Below the pieces are notes generated by a model, which saw only the letters and a program-made list of their open reading frames with translations, was not told the DNA's origin and did no database searches. A stretch of 64,000 nt of DNA, taken from positions 62,001-126,000 of the forward strand of contig JAETRD010000004.1 of the NCBI GenBank assembly GCA_021770345.1, read 5' to 3'. Shown piece by piece: positions 26,733-36,033 of the stretch. Within the stretch, counting starts at the first letter, position 1, and the number at the start of each line of letters is the position of its first letter. This DNA comes from Lachnospiraceae bacterium (lineage in GTDB: Bacteria; Bacillota; Clostridia; Lachnospirales; Lachnospiraceae). Position numbers and translations under genes: made by a program.

Positions 26733-26763
26733 AAAAAAAAGGAAAATGCAACGCATTTTCCTT
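26733..26763 (-). terminator. Terminator of tRNA-Tyr
   Basis: On the minus strand GGAAAATGC pairs with GCATTTTCC around a 3-base loop and is followed by eight or more Ts. Confidence 0.9.
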
Positions 26764-26770
26764 GATCGAA

Positions 26771-26852
26771 TGGGCAGAGGTGGATTCGAACCACCGAAGC
26801 AATTTGCAGCAGATTTACAGTCTGTCCCCTTTGGCCACTCGGGAATCTGCCC
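26771..26852 (-). tRNA. tRNA-Tyr (anticodon GTA)
   Basis: An 82-base class II tRNA with a long variable arm. The acceptor arms GGGCAGA/TCTGCCC are perfect, the anticodon loop is CTGTAAA, and the T loop GGTTCGAATCC is standard. The discriminator is A. CCA is not encoded. Confidence 0.97.
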
Positions 26853-26925
26853 ATTTATCAGGTGACCCCTGACAAGAAAAGATTATAGCATACCGCTGCC
26901 GACTGCGCAAGCACTAAAATATACT

Positions 26926-28335
26926 TTATTCGGATTCCATGACTTTAAATTTATTTGTGCCCTCGCGCATATTGCCGGCCGATACCGATACCTGACGCAT
27001 AATATGCCCGATTTTATCCGCATGCCCGGCAACCGCAGATACACGCTCGGCAATGTCGTTCGTGTTCGCCGCCCCGTCGCCGGCCGCTCTGCTCATGCCG
27101 GAAATACAGTTTGCCACGTTGTCCACGGACGCGAGCAGCTCCTCGGAGGTAGAACCGAACCCGTTGACAAGCCAGTCGACATATCCCGCGTCCTCATTGT
27201 AATCATCCGCCATCCGCTCAAACACATCGAAGCTTTCGGCAACCTCTTTCCCCATGAAGTCCAGCAGGCGTTCGGCGTCGCTCGCCAGATTGGTCACCGC
27301 GCTCTGCACCCGGGTCGTCACCTCCTGAATGCTCCCCACGGTTCCTGCCGACTGTTCCGCAAGCTTGCGGATCTCTTCCGCCACAACCGCAAATCCTCTG
27401 CCGGCCTCACCGGCTCTCGCCGCCTCAATCGACGCATTCAGTGCCAGCAGATTCGTCTGCGACGAGATATTCATAATGGAATCCGCAAGGACACCGATCT
27501 GATTCACTACCTTTGCATGCTCCAATGCACCCGTGAGGCTCTCGCGGATTTCGTCCTGTACCTCCGCCGTCTCCTGCCTGTTGACTGTGATCTGCTGCTT
27601 TGTCGCACTCGCGCGCCTGTGAATCTCCTCGGCGCGGACCGCCCCCTCCTGCGCACGCTCCGCCATGTTCCTTGCCCCGAGCGCAATCTCATCCGACATC
27701 ATTTCCACCTGCTCCGCAGCGGCAGCCGTCTGGTCGTTCCCCGCCGCAAGCTCTGCGGTCGTATCCGATACCGCCAGAATCTCGGAGGTCAGGCCGTCAA
27801 GATTGCGTTCCGTCATCACCACAATCTCCTGCAGATCAATGCTCTGATGCTGTACCTCGCCGATCAGTTCCTTCATATTCCGCATGACATGATCCATGCC
27901 GTTCATGAGACTCCCGATCTCATCCTTTCTCCGAAGATAGACCGGCTCAATCTCCTCTAAGAAATCTCCCTCTGCCATCCGCTCCGCATAGTGTGCCGAT
28001 TTCTTTATACTCCTTACCGTATCAGACGCAACATAAACCGCCAGCGCGCCCCCTGCGAGGCAGATCACAAGCATAATACCGGAAAACATACCCTGCCTCG
28101 ACGCAAGCGCCTCGCCGAGCGCCGCATCCTGCGCCGCAAGCAGCGCTGCAAGCTCCTCCTCACCGATTCCCGGGTCACGGCTTCGCACCGCATCCGCGAC
28201 CCGCTCTGACGACGCCGCTCTGGCATATTTCATATTGCCCGCAGCCCCGACAATCCCGCACACTCCCGCCAACACAAAAATCACAATCAGCATGTTTAAT
28301 TTTATCGCCAATTTCAGTCTGCCCCCAGCCTTCAT
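26926..28335 (-). CDS. Methyl-accepting chemotaxis protein
   Basis: A 469-residue chemoreceptor. TM1 (about 9-32) is followed by a very short outer loop of about 50 residues, TM2 (about 83-105), a HAMP domain (about 105-160) and a long cytoplasmic helical hairpin with the conserved tip [39 protein letters not shown]. There is no ligand-binding domain of usual size, so it probably senses a membrane or internal state rather than an external ligand. No C-terminal CheR-binding pentapeptide is seen. GGGGAGG precedes the ATG. It is a single-gene unit. Confidence 0.92.
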   Translation of the reverse strand: MKAGGRLKLAIKLNMLIVIFVLAGVCGIVGAAGNMKYARAASSERVADAVRSRDPGIGEEELAALLAAQDAALGEALASRQGMFSGIMLVICLAGGALAVYVASDTVRSIKKSAHYAERMAEGDFLEEIEPVYLRRKDEIGSLMNGMDHVMRNMKELIGEVQHQSIDLQEIVVMTERNLDGLTSEILAVSDTTAELAAGNDQTAAAAEQVEMMSDEIALGARNMAERAQEGAVRAEEIHRRASATKQQITVNRQETAEVQDEIRESLTGALEHAKVVNQIGVLADSIMNISSQTNLLALNASIEAARAGEAGRGFAVVAEEIRKLAEQSAGTVGSIQEVTTRVQSAVTNLASDAERLLDFMGKEVAESFDVFERMADDYNEDAGYVDWLVNGFGSTSEELLASVDNVANCISGMSRAAGDGAANTNDIAERVSAVAGHADKIGHIMRQVSVSAGNMREGTNKFKVMESE

Positions 28336-28683
28336 AGCAGCTTCCTCCCCGGTAAAAATCCGTATCTACAGTTGGTAATATTTTACTATAGCTCCGGCAA
28401 AATTGCAACCCGGCCCGGTTTTGCAATTGAGGGGCGTGCTGTCGCATTTACTCATATGCGCAAAAAAAAGACAGCCATTCGCTGCTGTCTTTTTAGGAGA
28501 AGGTATTTTTACTATGGGGTATAGCAAAAATTATATAATGTATTGGGGGTTTTTACAGGTATTATAATACCACGTCCCCCGGGATAAGTGTGCACAAACT
28601 TCACAATTTCTGCCACCCCAAAACATGCAATTTGTACAGTACCAAAGTACTGTTTTTCTTCCGTTTCCGAAAAATATGCACAA
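28336..28683. other. Intergenic region between the chemoreceptor gene and ftsH copy 2
   Basis: It holds a terminator (28462-28495), a 14-bp palindrome GGTATTATAATACC at 28558-28571 that embeds TATAAT on both strands, and a 7-bp stem ACAGTAC/GTACTGT (28636-28653) followed by Ts on the plus strand. No open frame in it looks like a gene. The palindrome has no good -35 partner on either strand. Confidence 0.55.
28462..28495. terminator. Bidirectional terminator downstream of ftsH copy 2
   Basis: AAAAAGACAGC pairs with GCTGTCTTTTT around an 8-base loop, with A and T tracts on both sides. Confidence 0.8.
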
Positions 28684-30510
28684 TTAAGCCTCAAATAATG
28701 CCTCAAACTCCTGCTGACCGATTTTTTCTTTCTCAAGCAGAAGGGCCGCACAGGCGTCGAGCACCCCGCGGTATTCGGTAATCATCTCCCGCGCCTTCCC
28801 ATAGCACTCGTCGATAACCGCTTTGATCTCACGGTCGATCGCAGACGCCACGTCCTCTCCGTAACCCCTCGTGTGTGCAAGGTCGCGCCCGATAAACACC
28901 TCGTCGTCCTCATTGTCATAACAGATCAGGCCGATATTCTCGGAAAACCCGTATTTGGTCACCATCGCCTTTGCCATCTTTGTGGCCTGCTTGATATCCT
29001 GGGACGCACCGGTCGTGATGTCGTCAAAGACGAGCTCCTCCGCTACACGCCCGCCCAGAGACACGATAATGTCCTGCATCATCCTGCCTTTGGTGTTAAA
29101 CATCTCGTCCCGGTCCGGCAGCGGCATCGTATACCCCGCAGCGCCCGGCCCCGTCGGAATGATCGATACCGAGTACACCGGCCCCACATCCGGCAGCAGA
29201 TGAAACAGAATCGCGTGGCCGGACTCGTGGAACGCAGTAATGCGCTTCTCCTTATCCGAGATGATGCGGCTCTTCTTTTCCGCACCGATTCCCACTTTCA
29301 CAAAAGACTTTTTGATGTCGCCCTGCGTCAGAAACGCCCGGTCTTCCCGCGCCGCCACGATCGCCGCCTCGTTGAGCAGGTTCTCGAGATCCGCGCCGGT
29401 AAAGCCCGCTGTCGTCTGCGCGATCTCTCTCAGATTGACGTCGTCGCCGAGCGGCTTATTCTTTGCATGCACGGAGAGGATCTCCTCTCTTCCGACCACA
29501 TCCGGCCGCCCCACATGCACCTTTCTGTCAAAACGTCCCGGCCTCATGATCGCCGGGTCTAAAATATCCACACGGTTGGTCGCCGCCATCACGATAATCC
29601 CCTCGTTGACGCCGAAACCGTCCATCTCCACAAGCATCTGGTTGAGTGTCTGCTCCCGCTCGTCGTGACCGCCGCCCATACCGGTACCGCGCCTTCTCGC
29701 AACCGCATCGATCTCATCGATAAACACGATACACGGCGCGTTTTTCTTGGCCTCCTCAAACAGGTCACGCACCCGCGACGCACCGACGCCGACAAACATT
29801 TCCACAAAATCCGAACCGGAGATACTGAAAAACGGTACCCCCGCCTCCCCCGCAACCGCTTTTGCAAGCAGGGTCTTACCCGTTCCCGGAGGTCCGACGA
29901 GAAGCACGCCCTTCGGGATCCGTGCGCCGAGTCTCGTATATTTCCGCGGCGCCTTTAAAAAGTCCACGATCTCCGCGAGCTCTTCCTTTTCCTCTTTCAG
30001 CCCTGCCACCTTGTCAAACGTCACGCGGCGCGCCGGGTCGTCCGTCATAAGTCTTGCACGGCTCTTTCCGAAATTCATCATCCGGCTGCCGCCGCCGGAA
30101 TTGGCTGCGGCCTGATTTGTCATAATCATAAAGAAAATAAACATCGCCGCAAAAATGATCAGATAGGGCAGCAGCGTCAAAAGCCAGCTCTCCTCCGGCG
30201 GATTCTCCACCGTGTAAGCCGAGAAGTCCTGCTGCTGCAGATAATTTTCAAAATCTCCAACATCCGTAACCGTCAGAATCTGCGTGGTGTTATCCCCAAA
30301 GATAATCCGCGCATTTCCCGTCGGCACCTCACGGTTCGGCATGATATTTACCTGCACTACCTGACCCGAAGCAAGGGCTTTTTCAAAGGATGCACGCGTG
30401 TATGTGTTCGTCGCCGTATTCCCGTCCATCCAATACCAGATCCCCACGATCGCAAGTATCAGCAGCAAATATATCCCAAACCCTCTGTAACTGTTTCTTT
30501 TACTGTTCAA
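28684..30510 (-). CDS. ftsH: ATP-dependent zinc metalloprotease FtsH (copy 2)
   Basis: A 608-residue AAA+ membrane protease. TM1 is at 11-28, TM2 at about 108-130, Walker A GPPGTGKT at 206-213, Walker B IVFIDEID at 261-268 and the zinc motif HESGH at 428-432; the third ligand is in [10 protein letters not shown]. It starts with TTG (30508-30510), with AAAGGAG 7 bases upstream. It closes the hup-to-ftsH cluster directly after hpt, the position of ftsH in Bacillus subtilis, so this is probably the orthologue of that gene, and the copy at 5280 the paralogue. Confidence 0.96.
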   Translation of the reverse strand: MNSKRNSYRGFGIYLLLILAIVGIWYWMDGNTATNTYTRASFEKALASGQVVQVNIMPNREVPTGNARIIFGDNTTQILTVTDVGDFENYLQQQDFSAYTVENPPEESWLLTLLPYLIIFAAMFIFFMIMTNQAAANSGGGSRMMNFGKSRARLMTDDPARRVTFDKVAGLKEEKEELAEIVDFLKAPRKYTRLGARIPKGVLLVGPPGTGKTLLAKAVAGEAGVPFFSISGSDFVEMFVGVGASRVRDLFEEAKKNAPCIVFIDEIDAVARRRGTGMGGGHDEREQTLNQMLVEMDGFGVNEGIIVMAATNRVDILDPAIMRPGRFDRKVHVGRPDVVGREEILSVHAKNKPLGDDVNLREIAQTTAGFTGADLENLLNEAAIVAAREDRAFLTQGDIKKSFVKVGIGAEKKSRIISDKEKRITAFHESGHAILFHLLPDVGPVYSVSIIPTGPGAAGYTMPLPDRDEMFNTKGRMMQDIIVSLGGRVAEELVFDDITTGASQDIKQATKMAKAMVTKYGFSENIGLICYDNEDDEVFIGRDLAHTRGYGEDVASAIDREIKAVIDECYGKAREMITEYRGVLDACAALLLEKEKIGQQEFEALFEA

Positions 30511-30522
30511 CTGTTGTCTCCT

Positions 30523-31053
30523 TTATTCCTCTATCTCAACAAATCCTATATACGGAAGATTCCGGTATCTCTGGTCATAATCGAGACCATAGCCTACCAC
30601 AAACTTATCCGGTATCTCAAACCCCACATAGTCCACATCCACCTGCACCACCCTGCGTTCCGGCTTGTCAAGCAATGTGCAAAGCCGCAGAGACTTCGGA
30701 TTCCTTGTTTTCAAATTCTCTAATAAATAGCTGAGTGTCCTTCCCGAATCAATAATATCCTCGATCACAAGGACATTTTTTCCCTCAATACTGGTTCCCA
30801 GATCGTTCACAATCCGCACCACACCGCTTGAGGACGTTCCCGCGCCGTAGCTCGAAACCGACATAAACTCCAGCTCGACCGGTGAAGTGATGCGCTTTGC
30901 CAGCTCGCAGGTAAAAAATGCGGAACCCTTCAATATACAGATCAGACATACCGGTTCCTCTCCGTACACCGCGCTGATCTCCGCCCCCAGCTCCCTGACT
31001 CTCTGCTCAACCTGCTCTTCCGTAAGATACACACTGATATTCTTAATCTTCAC
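30523..31053 (-). CDS. hpt: Hypoxanthine phosphoribosyltransferase
   Basis: A 176-residue purine-salvage enzyme that joins hypoxanthine or guanine to PRPP. The PRPP-binding motif VLVIEDIIDSGRTL is clear (about 93-106), as are LKGSAFFTCELAKRI and the base-site region DFVGYEIPDKFVVGYGLDY-like end. The start codon is GTG (31051-31053), with GGAGG 8 bases upstream, and it overlaps the end of tilS by 11 bases. It is followed by ftsH copy 2 after 12 bases. Confidence 0.95.
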   Translation of the reverse strand: MKIKNISVYLTEEQVEQRVRELGAEISAVYGEEPVCLICILKGSAFFTCELAKRITSPVELEFMSVSSYGAGTSSSGVVRIVNDLGTSIEGKNVLVIEDIIDSGRTLSYLLENLKTRNPKSLRLCTLLDKPERRVVQVDVDYVGFEIPDKFVVGYGLDYDQRYRNLPYIGFVEIEE

Positions 31054-32500
31054 AATAGCTTCCTCCGATTATGCGTACTTCCAAAATCCTTTTCGTATGT
31101 TCCTGTATCCTGTAATCCGCGCCGATACGACCACCGACCACCCACAGAATCTTGGCATCCTCCGCCAAAAGCCAGATGTCCTCCCGCCTTTCGGCCGGGA
31201 TTTTCTCACCGGAAAAATACGCCTTCAGCTTCTTGCGGTGTCCCTGTTCGTCAATGGTAAGATAGTCGCCCGCCATCCGTTTCCGGATTTGTAAGCTATT
31301 TTTTATCTTATCATAATTTAGCCATTTCGTATACTTTTTTTTGGGAATTTCCTGCATCTGACCCGAAAAATCCCGTATACAAAACCGCATCTCTTCCCCG
31401 CCAAGCGCTACGGTAAGCTCCCCGCCCGGCCCCAGCCGCATCAGTTCCTCCCGCGAAATCTCATGGAAGCGCTCATGCCGCCTCCCGTCTGCCGCCTGTG
31501 TCTTTTCCTGTTTTGCACCGATCAAAATCCCTCCGTATACCCGCGCTGCGCGCAGACCGTACGGCAAATCCACGCCCTTCCCGACCTGCATTTTTGCAAG
31601 CGCGAGAACCGCCTCCACATGCACGCTGCCGATATCCTTTCCGCTGCCTGCCGTATCCGCCAGAATGCGGCAAACCGCCTCCGACTGAATGATATGCGGG
31701 TATTTTAAAAACAATTCCTCCGCAATCCGGCAGAAACCTGTGCCGCACGCACATGTCCGCTCCACCGCACGGGCCGTCTCTTCCGCAAGATAATCCGCAG
31801 CCTCCTGTAAGAGCCTCGCACTCTGCGCCATATGAATGACCGCCCGCCGGTTAACCTCGGAAAGTCCCGGCATCACCTCATGACGGATTTTATTCCTGCT
31901 GTAATCCGTGTCCGCATTGGTGGCATCGGTACAATACGGCTGCCCCCGCTCCGAAAGCCATTCCTCAATCTGTGCGCGGGTCGCGCCGAGCAGCGGCCGG
32001 ATAACCGCAACACGGGCCGAGAGTGTGCGCACGGGCCGGATTCCGCCAAGTCCCGTAATTCCGCTGCCCCGCGCCAGCGAAAAGAGCATGGTCTCCGCAT
32101 TGTCGTCCGCGTGATGGGCCAGCGCCACCCGGACTCTCTTTTGCCCCAGCCCCTCCGCAACCTTAAGGTAACAGTCGTAGCGCAGACTGCGCGCCGCCTC
32201 CTCGGTTCCGAGTCCCTCACGGGCCGCATACGCGGGGACGTCGACGGCACATATATGGCAGGGAACCTGTCTCCGCCGGCACAGTTCCTTCACAAAGGCC
32301 GCATCCCTGTTGCTGTCTTCCCCCCGGATCCCGTGTTCCACATGCACGGCGCAAACCGTAAAATGAAACCTCTGCCGAAGCTCCAGCAGAAGCAGCAGCA
32401 GGCACACGGAATCCGCACCGCCGGAGACACCCGCCAGCACGCAGTCCCCCGGCGCTATCAGCTTATCCTTTTTTATCCACTCGGCCACTTTTTCAGTCAT
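31043..32500 (-). CDS. tilS: tRNA(Ile)-lysidine synthetase
   Basis: A 485-residue enzyme that converts C34 of the CAU anticodon of tRNA-Ile to lysidine, using ATP and lysine. The N-terminal PP-loop is SGGADS (26-31); the HVEHGIRG, ALAHHADDNAETML and IRPLL motifs follow, and a C-terminal domain ends near KRILEVRIIGG. Its ATG overlaps the stop of spoIIE (ATGA), and its 3' end overlaps hpt. The order spoIIE-tilS-hpt-ftsH matches Bacillus. Confidence 0.94.
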   Translation of the reverse strand: MTEKVAEWIKKDKLIAPGDCVLAGVSGGADSVCLLLLLLELRQRFHFTVCAVHVEHGIRGEDSNRDAAFVKELCRRRQVPCHICAVDVPAYAAREGLGTEEAARSLRYDCYLKVAEGLGQKRVRVALAHHADDNAETMLFSLARGSGITGLGGIRPVRTLSARVAVIRPLLGATRAQIEEWLSERGQPYCTDATNADTDYSRNKIRHEVMPGLSEVNRRAVIHMAQSARLLQEAADYLAEETARAVERTCACGTGFCRIAEELFLKYPHIIQSEAVCRILADTAGSGKDIGSVHVEAVLALAKMQVGKGVDLPYGLRAARVYGGILIGAKQEKTQAADGRRHERFHEISREELMRLGPGGELTVALGGEEMRFCIRDFSGQMQEIPKKKYTKWLNYDKIKNSLQIRKRMAGDYLTIDEQGHRKKLKAYFSGEKIPAERREDIWLLAEDAKILWVVGGRIGADYRIQEHTKRILEVRIIGGSYCED

Positions 32501-34338
32501 GATTTCTCCCAGATGCAGGCGGCTAACACCGTCATATCGTCTTTTGCATGTCCCCCGGTAAAGAGGAGTACCCGCTCCATGATACGTTTTGCAAGAATAC
32601 CGGGATTGTTTGTCTGAATGCTCCCGATGACCTCCTGCATCGTCTCCTCCGGTTTCGGGACATGTAGATATTCTAACACACCATCCGTCACCATGACAAC
32701 AAAATCACCGTCATAAAGCTGTATGTCATGCTTCTCAATCTCGATTCCCGCCTGCACGCCCACAGGCAGGCTTTCCGAGCGAATGCACTCCACTTTGTCC
32801 CTCCGTTTGATAAATGTCGCCGCCGCACCGATTTTATAAATCTGCCCGGCGCCGGTATACATATCCACGCTGCACAGATCGACCGTGGAGTACAAATCGT
32901 TTTCCCCCTTCATGACCATCGCGGAATTCATCATCCGAATCGCCGTCTCCACCGAAAAGCCGGCCGCCATAAAGCGCTCCACCAGATCCAGCACCATCTC
33001 GCTCTCCTTGCAGGCGGTACTCCCGGACCCCATCCCGTCCGACAGTCCAAGCAGCAGTTCCCCGCGCTCCAGCTCCAGAAAAGAAAAGTTGTCCCCGGAA
33101 ATCTTTGCCTCGTCCTTTTTCAGCCGGGCAATCCCCTGCACGCTGCGGTAATTGGTGTCCTCATAAAAGACAAACTTGGCACCCTCCTTCCCGATAAAGG
33201 AGCGGGCATCGGCCGTAACCCGCATATTTTTTCCCAGCGTATGCCCGCTGGCTGTAAGGAAGCCTTTCAGGGAAATACACCCTCCGAACCGGCTGCGCAG
33301 CACCGCCTCCATCTTGATTCTCCCGTCCACCCGCTCGATCAGATGCAGCTCCTCCACCACGATCCCAAGCTCCTTCGCCTGATACCGGATTTCCGCCATC
33401 GCCCTCTTTTCCTGCGAGTCGAGGATCCGTTCCTCCCTCGCACAATCCTCCATGATATACGCCATCGCATCTAACTGCTCCGCGATCACCTGACGGTTTT
33501 CCAGCAGCCTGTTATACCACGCATGGTTCAGATTCACACGCTGAAACACGCGCAGCGCCTCCTCCACCATATCCCTGCTCTTCTTGCAGTACTGCCCCAG
33601 CTGATTTTCCGTCTCTTCCTCGGCGCTGCCCGTCTGCCAGATTCGCCCGAGCATCTGCGACATCACCCCGTACAGCGGCGAGGAATCCCTCTCCCAGCAC
33701 AGTGCACAGGAATCGCAGGATGCACATATCTTCCCGGTCAGCTCGTTTTGAATCTGCCCGATTTCATCCATCGGATATGTACTCTTTTTCCTGCTCATCG
33801 TGTAAAATATCTGGGACAGACCCTGAAAAGACTCGGCGTAGCTGCGCAGCCGCTCCCCGTTATTTGACTCGCTGTGCGTCTCCTCGGGCAGCTGCACCTG
33901 CACATGCAGCAGCGCGTGCAGCAAGCGGTTCAGCAAGACAACCGCCCCGAAAATAAACAATCCCTCCAGCAGCATGACCGGCAGCTTCAGCTGATCTTTC
34001 CACGCCAGAAGCCCTCCCGCAAAAGAAAGGATCACGGTGATCACCGCCGCCACTCCTCCTGCCAGAAACGCCGGGCATCCCTCATTCGCCCACTGAATCA
34101 GGCGGATTGCTCCCCAGATCACAAGCAGTGCGACCATATACTTGACTCCCGCCGTCATCGGCAGAAACAGCGCGGTTCCGATTCCCATACAGCCAAACAG
34201 CAGAACGCCGTTTCCCTGCTCGAGATACAGTGCCGCAAAGTACGCCGGTATCAGCGGATACGCACCCATCACGCCCACACCGCAGAGCAGACCTCCCACG
34301 ATACTGAGCATCATTTGTCGGATTCCATTTTCTTTCAT
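32497..34338 (-). CDS. spoIIE: Stage II sporulation protein E, PP2C-type phosphatase
   Basis: About 613 residues. The N-terminal third is a set of about eight to ten membrane segments, followed by a Cys-rich linker (CASCDSCALCWERD) and a C-terminal PP2C domain with LGLSDGMGSGSTA and MVTDGVLEYL. SpoIIE dephosphorylates the anti-anti-sigma factor SpoIIAA and so activates sigma-F in the forespore. It is shorter than Bacillus SpoIIE (about 830). The start is uncertain: ATGs at 34368, 34347 and 34338 are possible, with AAAGGA/GGAGG close to the last two. It sits behind a Spo0A-type promoter and after the divIC terminator. Confidence 0.92.
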   Translation of the reverse strand: MKENGIRQMMLSIVGGLLCGVGVMGAYPLIPAYFAALYLEQGNGVLLFGCMGIGTALFLPMTAGVKYMVALLVIWGAIRLIQWANEGCPAFLAGGVAAVITVILSFAGGLLAWKDQLKLPVMLLEGLFIFGAVVLLNRLLHALLHVQVQLPEETHSESNNGERLRSYAESFQGLSQIFYTMSRKKSTYPMDEIGQIQNELTGKICASCDSCALCWERDSSPLYGVMSQMLGRIWQTGSAEEETENQLGQYCKKSRDMVEEALRVFQRVNLNHAWYNRLLENRQVIAEQLDAMAYIMEDCAREERILDSQEKRAMAEIRYQAKELGIVVEELHLIERVDGRIKMEAVLRSRFGGCISLKGFLTASGHTLGKNMRVTADARSFIGKEGAKFVFYEDTNYRSVQGIARLKKDEAKISGDNFSFLELERGELLLGLSDGMGSGSTACKESEMVLDLVERFMAAGFSVETAIRMMNSAMVMKGENDLYSTVDLCSVDMYTGAGQIYKIGAAATFIKRRDKVECIRSESLPVGVQAGIEIEKHDIQLYDGDFVVMVTDGVLEYLHVPKPEETMQEVIGSIQTNNPGILAKRIMERVLLFTGGHAKDDMTVLAACIWEKS

Positions 34339-34403
34339 AACCTCCATCTTCCTTTCCGCCTGTCCCATTTGCGCATCGTTTTTTCCACGGACAAGCGTAT
34401 TTG

Positions 34404-34468
34404 ATTATAGGAGGCATTCACAAAAATCTTTGTCAAAGTCTGAACCGCTTTTCAAAAACTTTTCGCCA
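34404..34468 (-). promoter_or_regulatory. Spo0A-type promoter of spoIIE with a 21-bp spacer
   Basis: On the minus strand a consensus -35 TTGACA (34431-34436) and a -10 TATAAT (34404-34409) are 21 bases apart instead of 17. A TGGCGAA at 34462-34468 fits the 0A box TGNCGAA, and TGTCAAA on the plus strand (34431-34437) overlaps the -35 with one mismatch to it. This is the layout known for Spo0A-activated sigma-A promoters such as Bacillus spoIIE. Confidence 0.78.
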
Positions 34469-34553
34469 AAAAAGCGGCCGCTTTGTCTTTTTCAGGGAGT
34501 TCGAACCGCTTCACGCCATTTAGGAAAATCATGTAGCGGCATACTCTGCTGCA

Positions 34554-34586
34554 TAAAAAAAGAACCGTTACCTTCCGTAACAGTTC
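34554..34586 (-). terminator. Terminator after divIC
   Basis: On the minus strand GAACTGTTAC pairs with GTAACGGTTC (one G-T pair) and is followed by seven Ts. It separates the rqcP-yabP-yabQ-divIC unit from spoIIE. Confidence 0.87.
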
Positions 34587-34612
34587 CTCTGACAGCCGCA
34601 GCCTGCGGCGCT

Positions 34613-34912
34613 CTAATCCGTTTCCTTGAATATGATCTCGTTGTCGTAGGCAAGTCCTAATTTACTCTTCGCCACGTCCTCGACATACTCCGAGGAATGT
34701 GTGTAATTCTCATATGCCTCAAGCTCCTCCTGCCGTGCGGTCTCCCGCTCAAGCTGAAGTTCGAGCTCCGCCTGTTTCCTCGCGTATTCCTCGGCTTTCT
34801 GATGAAGTTTTATCGTCTGAATTGACATAACCCCCACAAACAGAAGCAGTATCAGGCTGATACACCATTTGCCGGCCCGGTTATGATTTCTTTTTCGTCT
34901 CTTTGCTGTCAT
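34613..34912 (-). CDS. divIC: Septum formation initiator protein (DivIC/FtsB family)
   Basis: A 99-residue bitopic division protein: a basic cytoplasmic N-terminus (TAKRRKRNHNRAGK), one membrane segment (about 15-32), a coiled coil (about 34-70, EEYARKQAELELQLERETARQEELEAYEN) and a C-terminal segment ending KSKLGLAYDNEIIFKE. DivIC works with FtsL and DivIB at the septum. Its position after yabQ matches Bacillus subtilis. GAGGG lies 6 bases before the ATG. Confidence 0.92.
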   Translation of the reverse strand: MTAKRRKRNHNRAGKWCISLILLLFVGVMSIQTIKLHQKAEEYARKQAELELQLERETARQEELEAYENYTHSSEYVEDVAKSKLGLAYDNEIIFKETD

Positions 34913-34931
34913 TTCGGGTCCCTCATATCGA

Positions 34932-35384
34932 TTATAGTTTACATAAGCCCATTTTAACCGCTTTCCATATTTTTTTCAATTCTTTTCTGAAAAATCTGGC
35001 CGCAATTTTTGAAACCTTTGCAGCCGGACGTAAAAATACGCCGAAAATCCTTCCGAAAAACCGCAGTACCGTCTTCCATACCAGCACATTAATCCGCACC
35101 ACATACCTGCTGAGCAGCAAATAGTAAAAAAACATTCCCAAAAGCACGCCGCCGAACGCAAAACCGCGCACCATGCCGTCGTTTTCCCGGTAGAGCATCA
35201 CAAAGACAACGCCGGTACACACCAGCCAGTAGATAAAATCCTCCACCCCGATCCACAAATTCCCGTGAGGGACAATCCTGCGGAAAATGCGCAGCATATC
35301 ATACAGCAAAAATAAAGCCGCCCCCACCAGAATGGCAACTCCAAGAAAATCCGCTTCCTGTCCGATCGTCTCACTGATCCGCAT
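34932..35384 (-). CDS. yabQ: Spore cortex biosynthesis protein YabQ
   Basis: A 150-residue membrane protein with about four hydrophobic segments (FLGVAILVGAALFLLYDMLR; FIYWLVCTGVVFVMLY; FAFGGVLLGMFFYYLLL) and a basic tail. YabQ is needed for spore cortex formation in Bacillus and lies in the outer forespore membrane. Its ATG directly follows the yabP stop with no gap, so the two are coupled. Confidence 0.9.
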   Translation of the reverse strand: MRISETIGQEADFLGVAILVGAALFLLYDMLRIFRRIVPHGNLWIGVEDFIYWLVCTGVVFVMLYRENDGMVRGFAFGGVLLGMFFYYLLLSRYVVRINVLVWKTVLRFFGRIFGVFLRPAAKVSKIAARFFRKELKKIWKAVKMGLCKL

Positions 35385-35675
35385 CTATCGAAACAGCCTT
35401 CCCAGGATTGACTCCGTCTGTTTTCCCATATTTTTCACTTCGGAATACGCCAGAGAATCAATGCGTCCTTCAATATCGATCTCTCCCTTTTCGAGACTCA
35501 GCCGGTTTACATGCAGGTCATGCCCCTTTATCAGCAGCATTCCAAGCTCCGTCTCCAGCAGAATCTCCGCCACATCAAAAGACAGCACATCCACCACACC
35601 GGTAAACGCGCCGCTCTTTCGGTTTGCAAGCAGGACTTTATGTGCTTTTGTGGTATTGCCGTTTCTGTCTTCCAT
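35385..35675 (-). CDS. yabP: Sporulation protein YabP
   Basis: A 96-residue YabP/YqfC-family protein, with LLANRKSGAFTGVVDVLSFD, LETELGMLLIKGHDLHVNRLSLEKGEIDIEG as the family core. These proteins act in cortex/coat assembly during sporulation. It lies between rqcP and yabQ as in Bacillus. A GGGAGG lies 6 bases upstream of the start. Confidence 0.92.
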   Translation of the reverse strand: MEDRNGNTTKAHKVLLANRKSGAFTGVVDVLSFDVAEILLETELGMLLIKGHDLHVNRLSLEKGEIDIEGRIDSLAYSEVKNMGKQTESILGRLFR

Positions 35676-35729
35676 AAAATAACCTCCCGCTGTCTTTATA
35701 TAGATAAATATATTGGAAGGTGTCCCCTT

Positions 35730-35972
35730 TTATGATACATATTCAAATAAATCTTTTGCCTCGTCCTTTTTCGTCGTGTCCTGCAGATCCAGCACACGCA
35801 CTTTCACCGTCTTCGTCCCGAAGCCAATCTCGATAATGTCGCCGACTTTGACATTGACGGATGCCTTTGCCGGCTTGCCGTTGACGCTCACACGTCCCGC
35901 GTCGCAGGCCTCGTTCGCCACCGTGCGGCGTTTGATCAGACGTGATACCTTTAAAAATTTGTCTAAACGCAT
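35730..35972 (-). CDS. rqcP: S4-domain RNA-binding protein RqcP (YabO)
   Basis: An 80-residue protein consisting of one S4 domain (MRLDKFLKVSRLIKRRTVANEACDAGRVSVNGKPAKAS). RqcP binds stalled 50S-peptidyl-tRNA complexes and helps RqcH add alanine tails in bacterial ribosome quality control. AAAGGAG lies 6 bases upstream of the ATG and starts right after the hup terminator, so expression depends on readthrough or a promoter not seen. Confidence 0.92.
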   Translation of the reverse strand: MRLDKFLKVSRLIKRRTVANEACDAGRVSVNGKPAKASVNVKVGDIIEIGFGTKTVKVRVLDLQDTTKKDEAKDLFEYVS

Positions 35973-35983
35973 AACTCTCCTTT

Positions 35984-36015
35984 AAAAAATGAAGTGCCGG
36001 CAGGCCGGCACTTCA
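35984..36015 (-). terminator. Terminator of hup
   Basis: On the minus strand TGAAGTGCCGGC pairs perfectly with GCCGGCACTTCA (2-base gap) and is followed by six Ts. Confidence 0.88.
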
Positions 36016-36033
36016 CGGTAAGCATCTATTTAC

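Noticed and set aside
26571-26756. Longer start of the phosphoesterase gene at 26756
   Set aside because: The extension would be coded by the GC-rich repeats and the tRNA-Tyr terminator; the ATG at 26570 begins the conserved SDIHGN domain at the usual distance.
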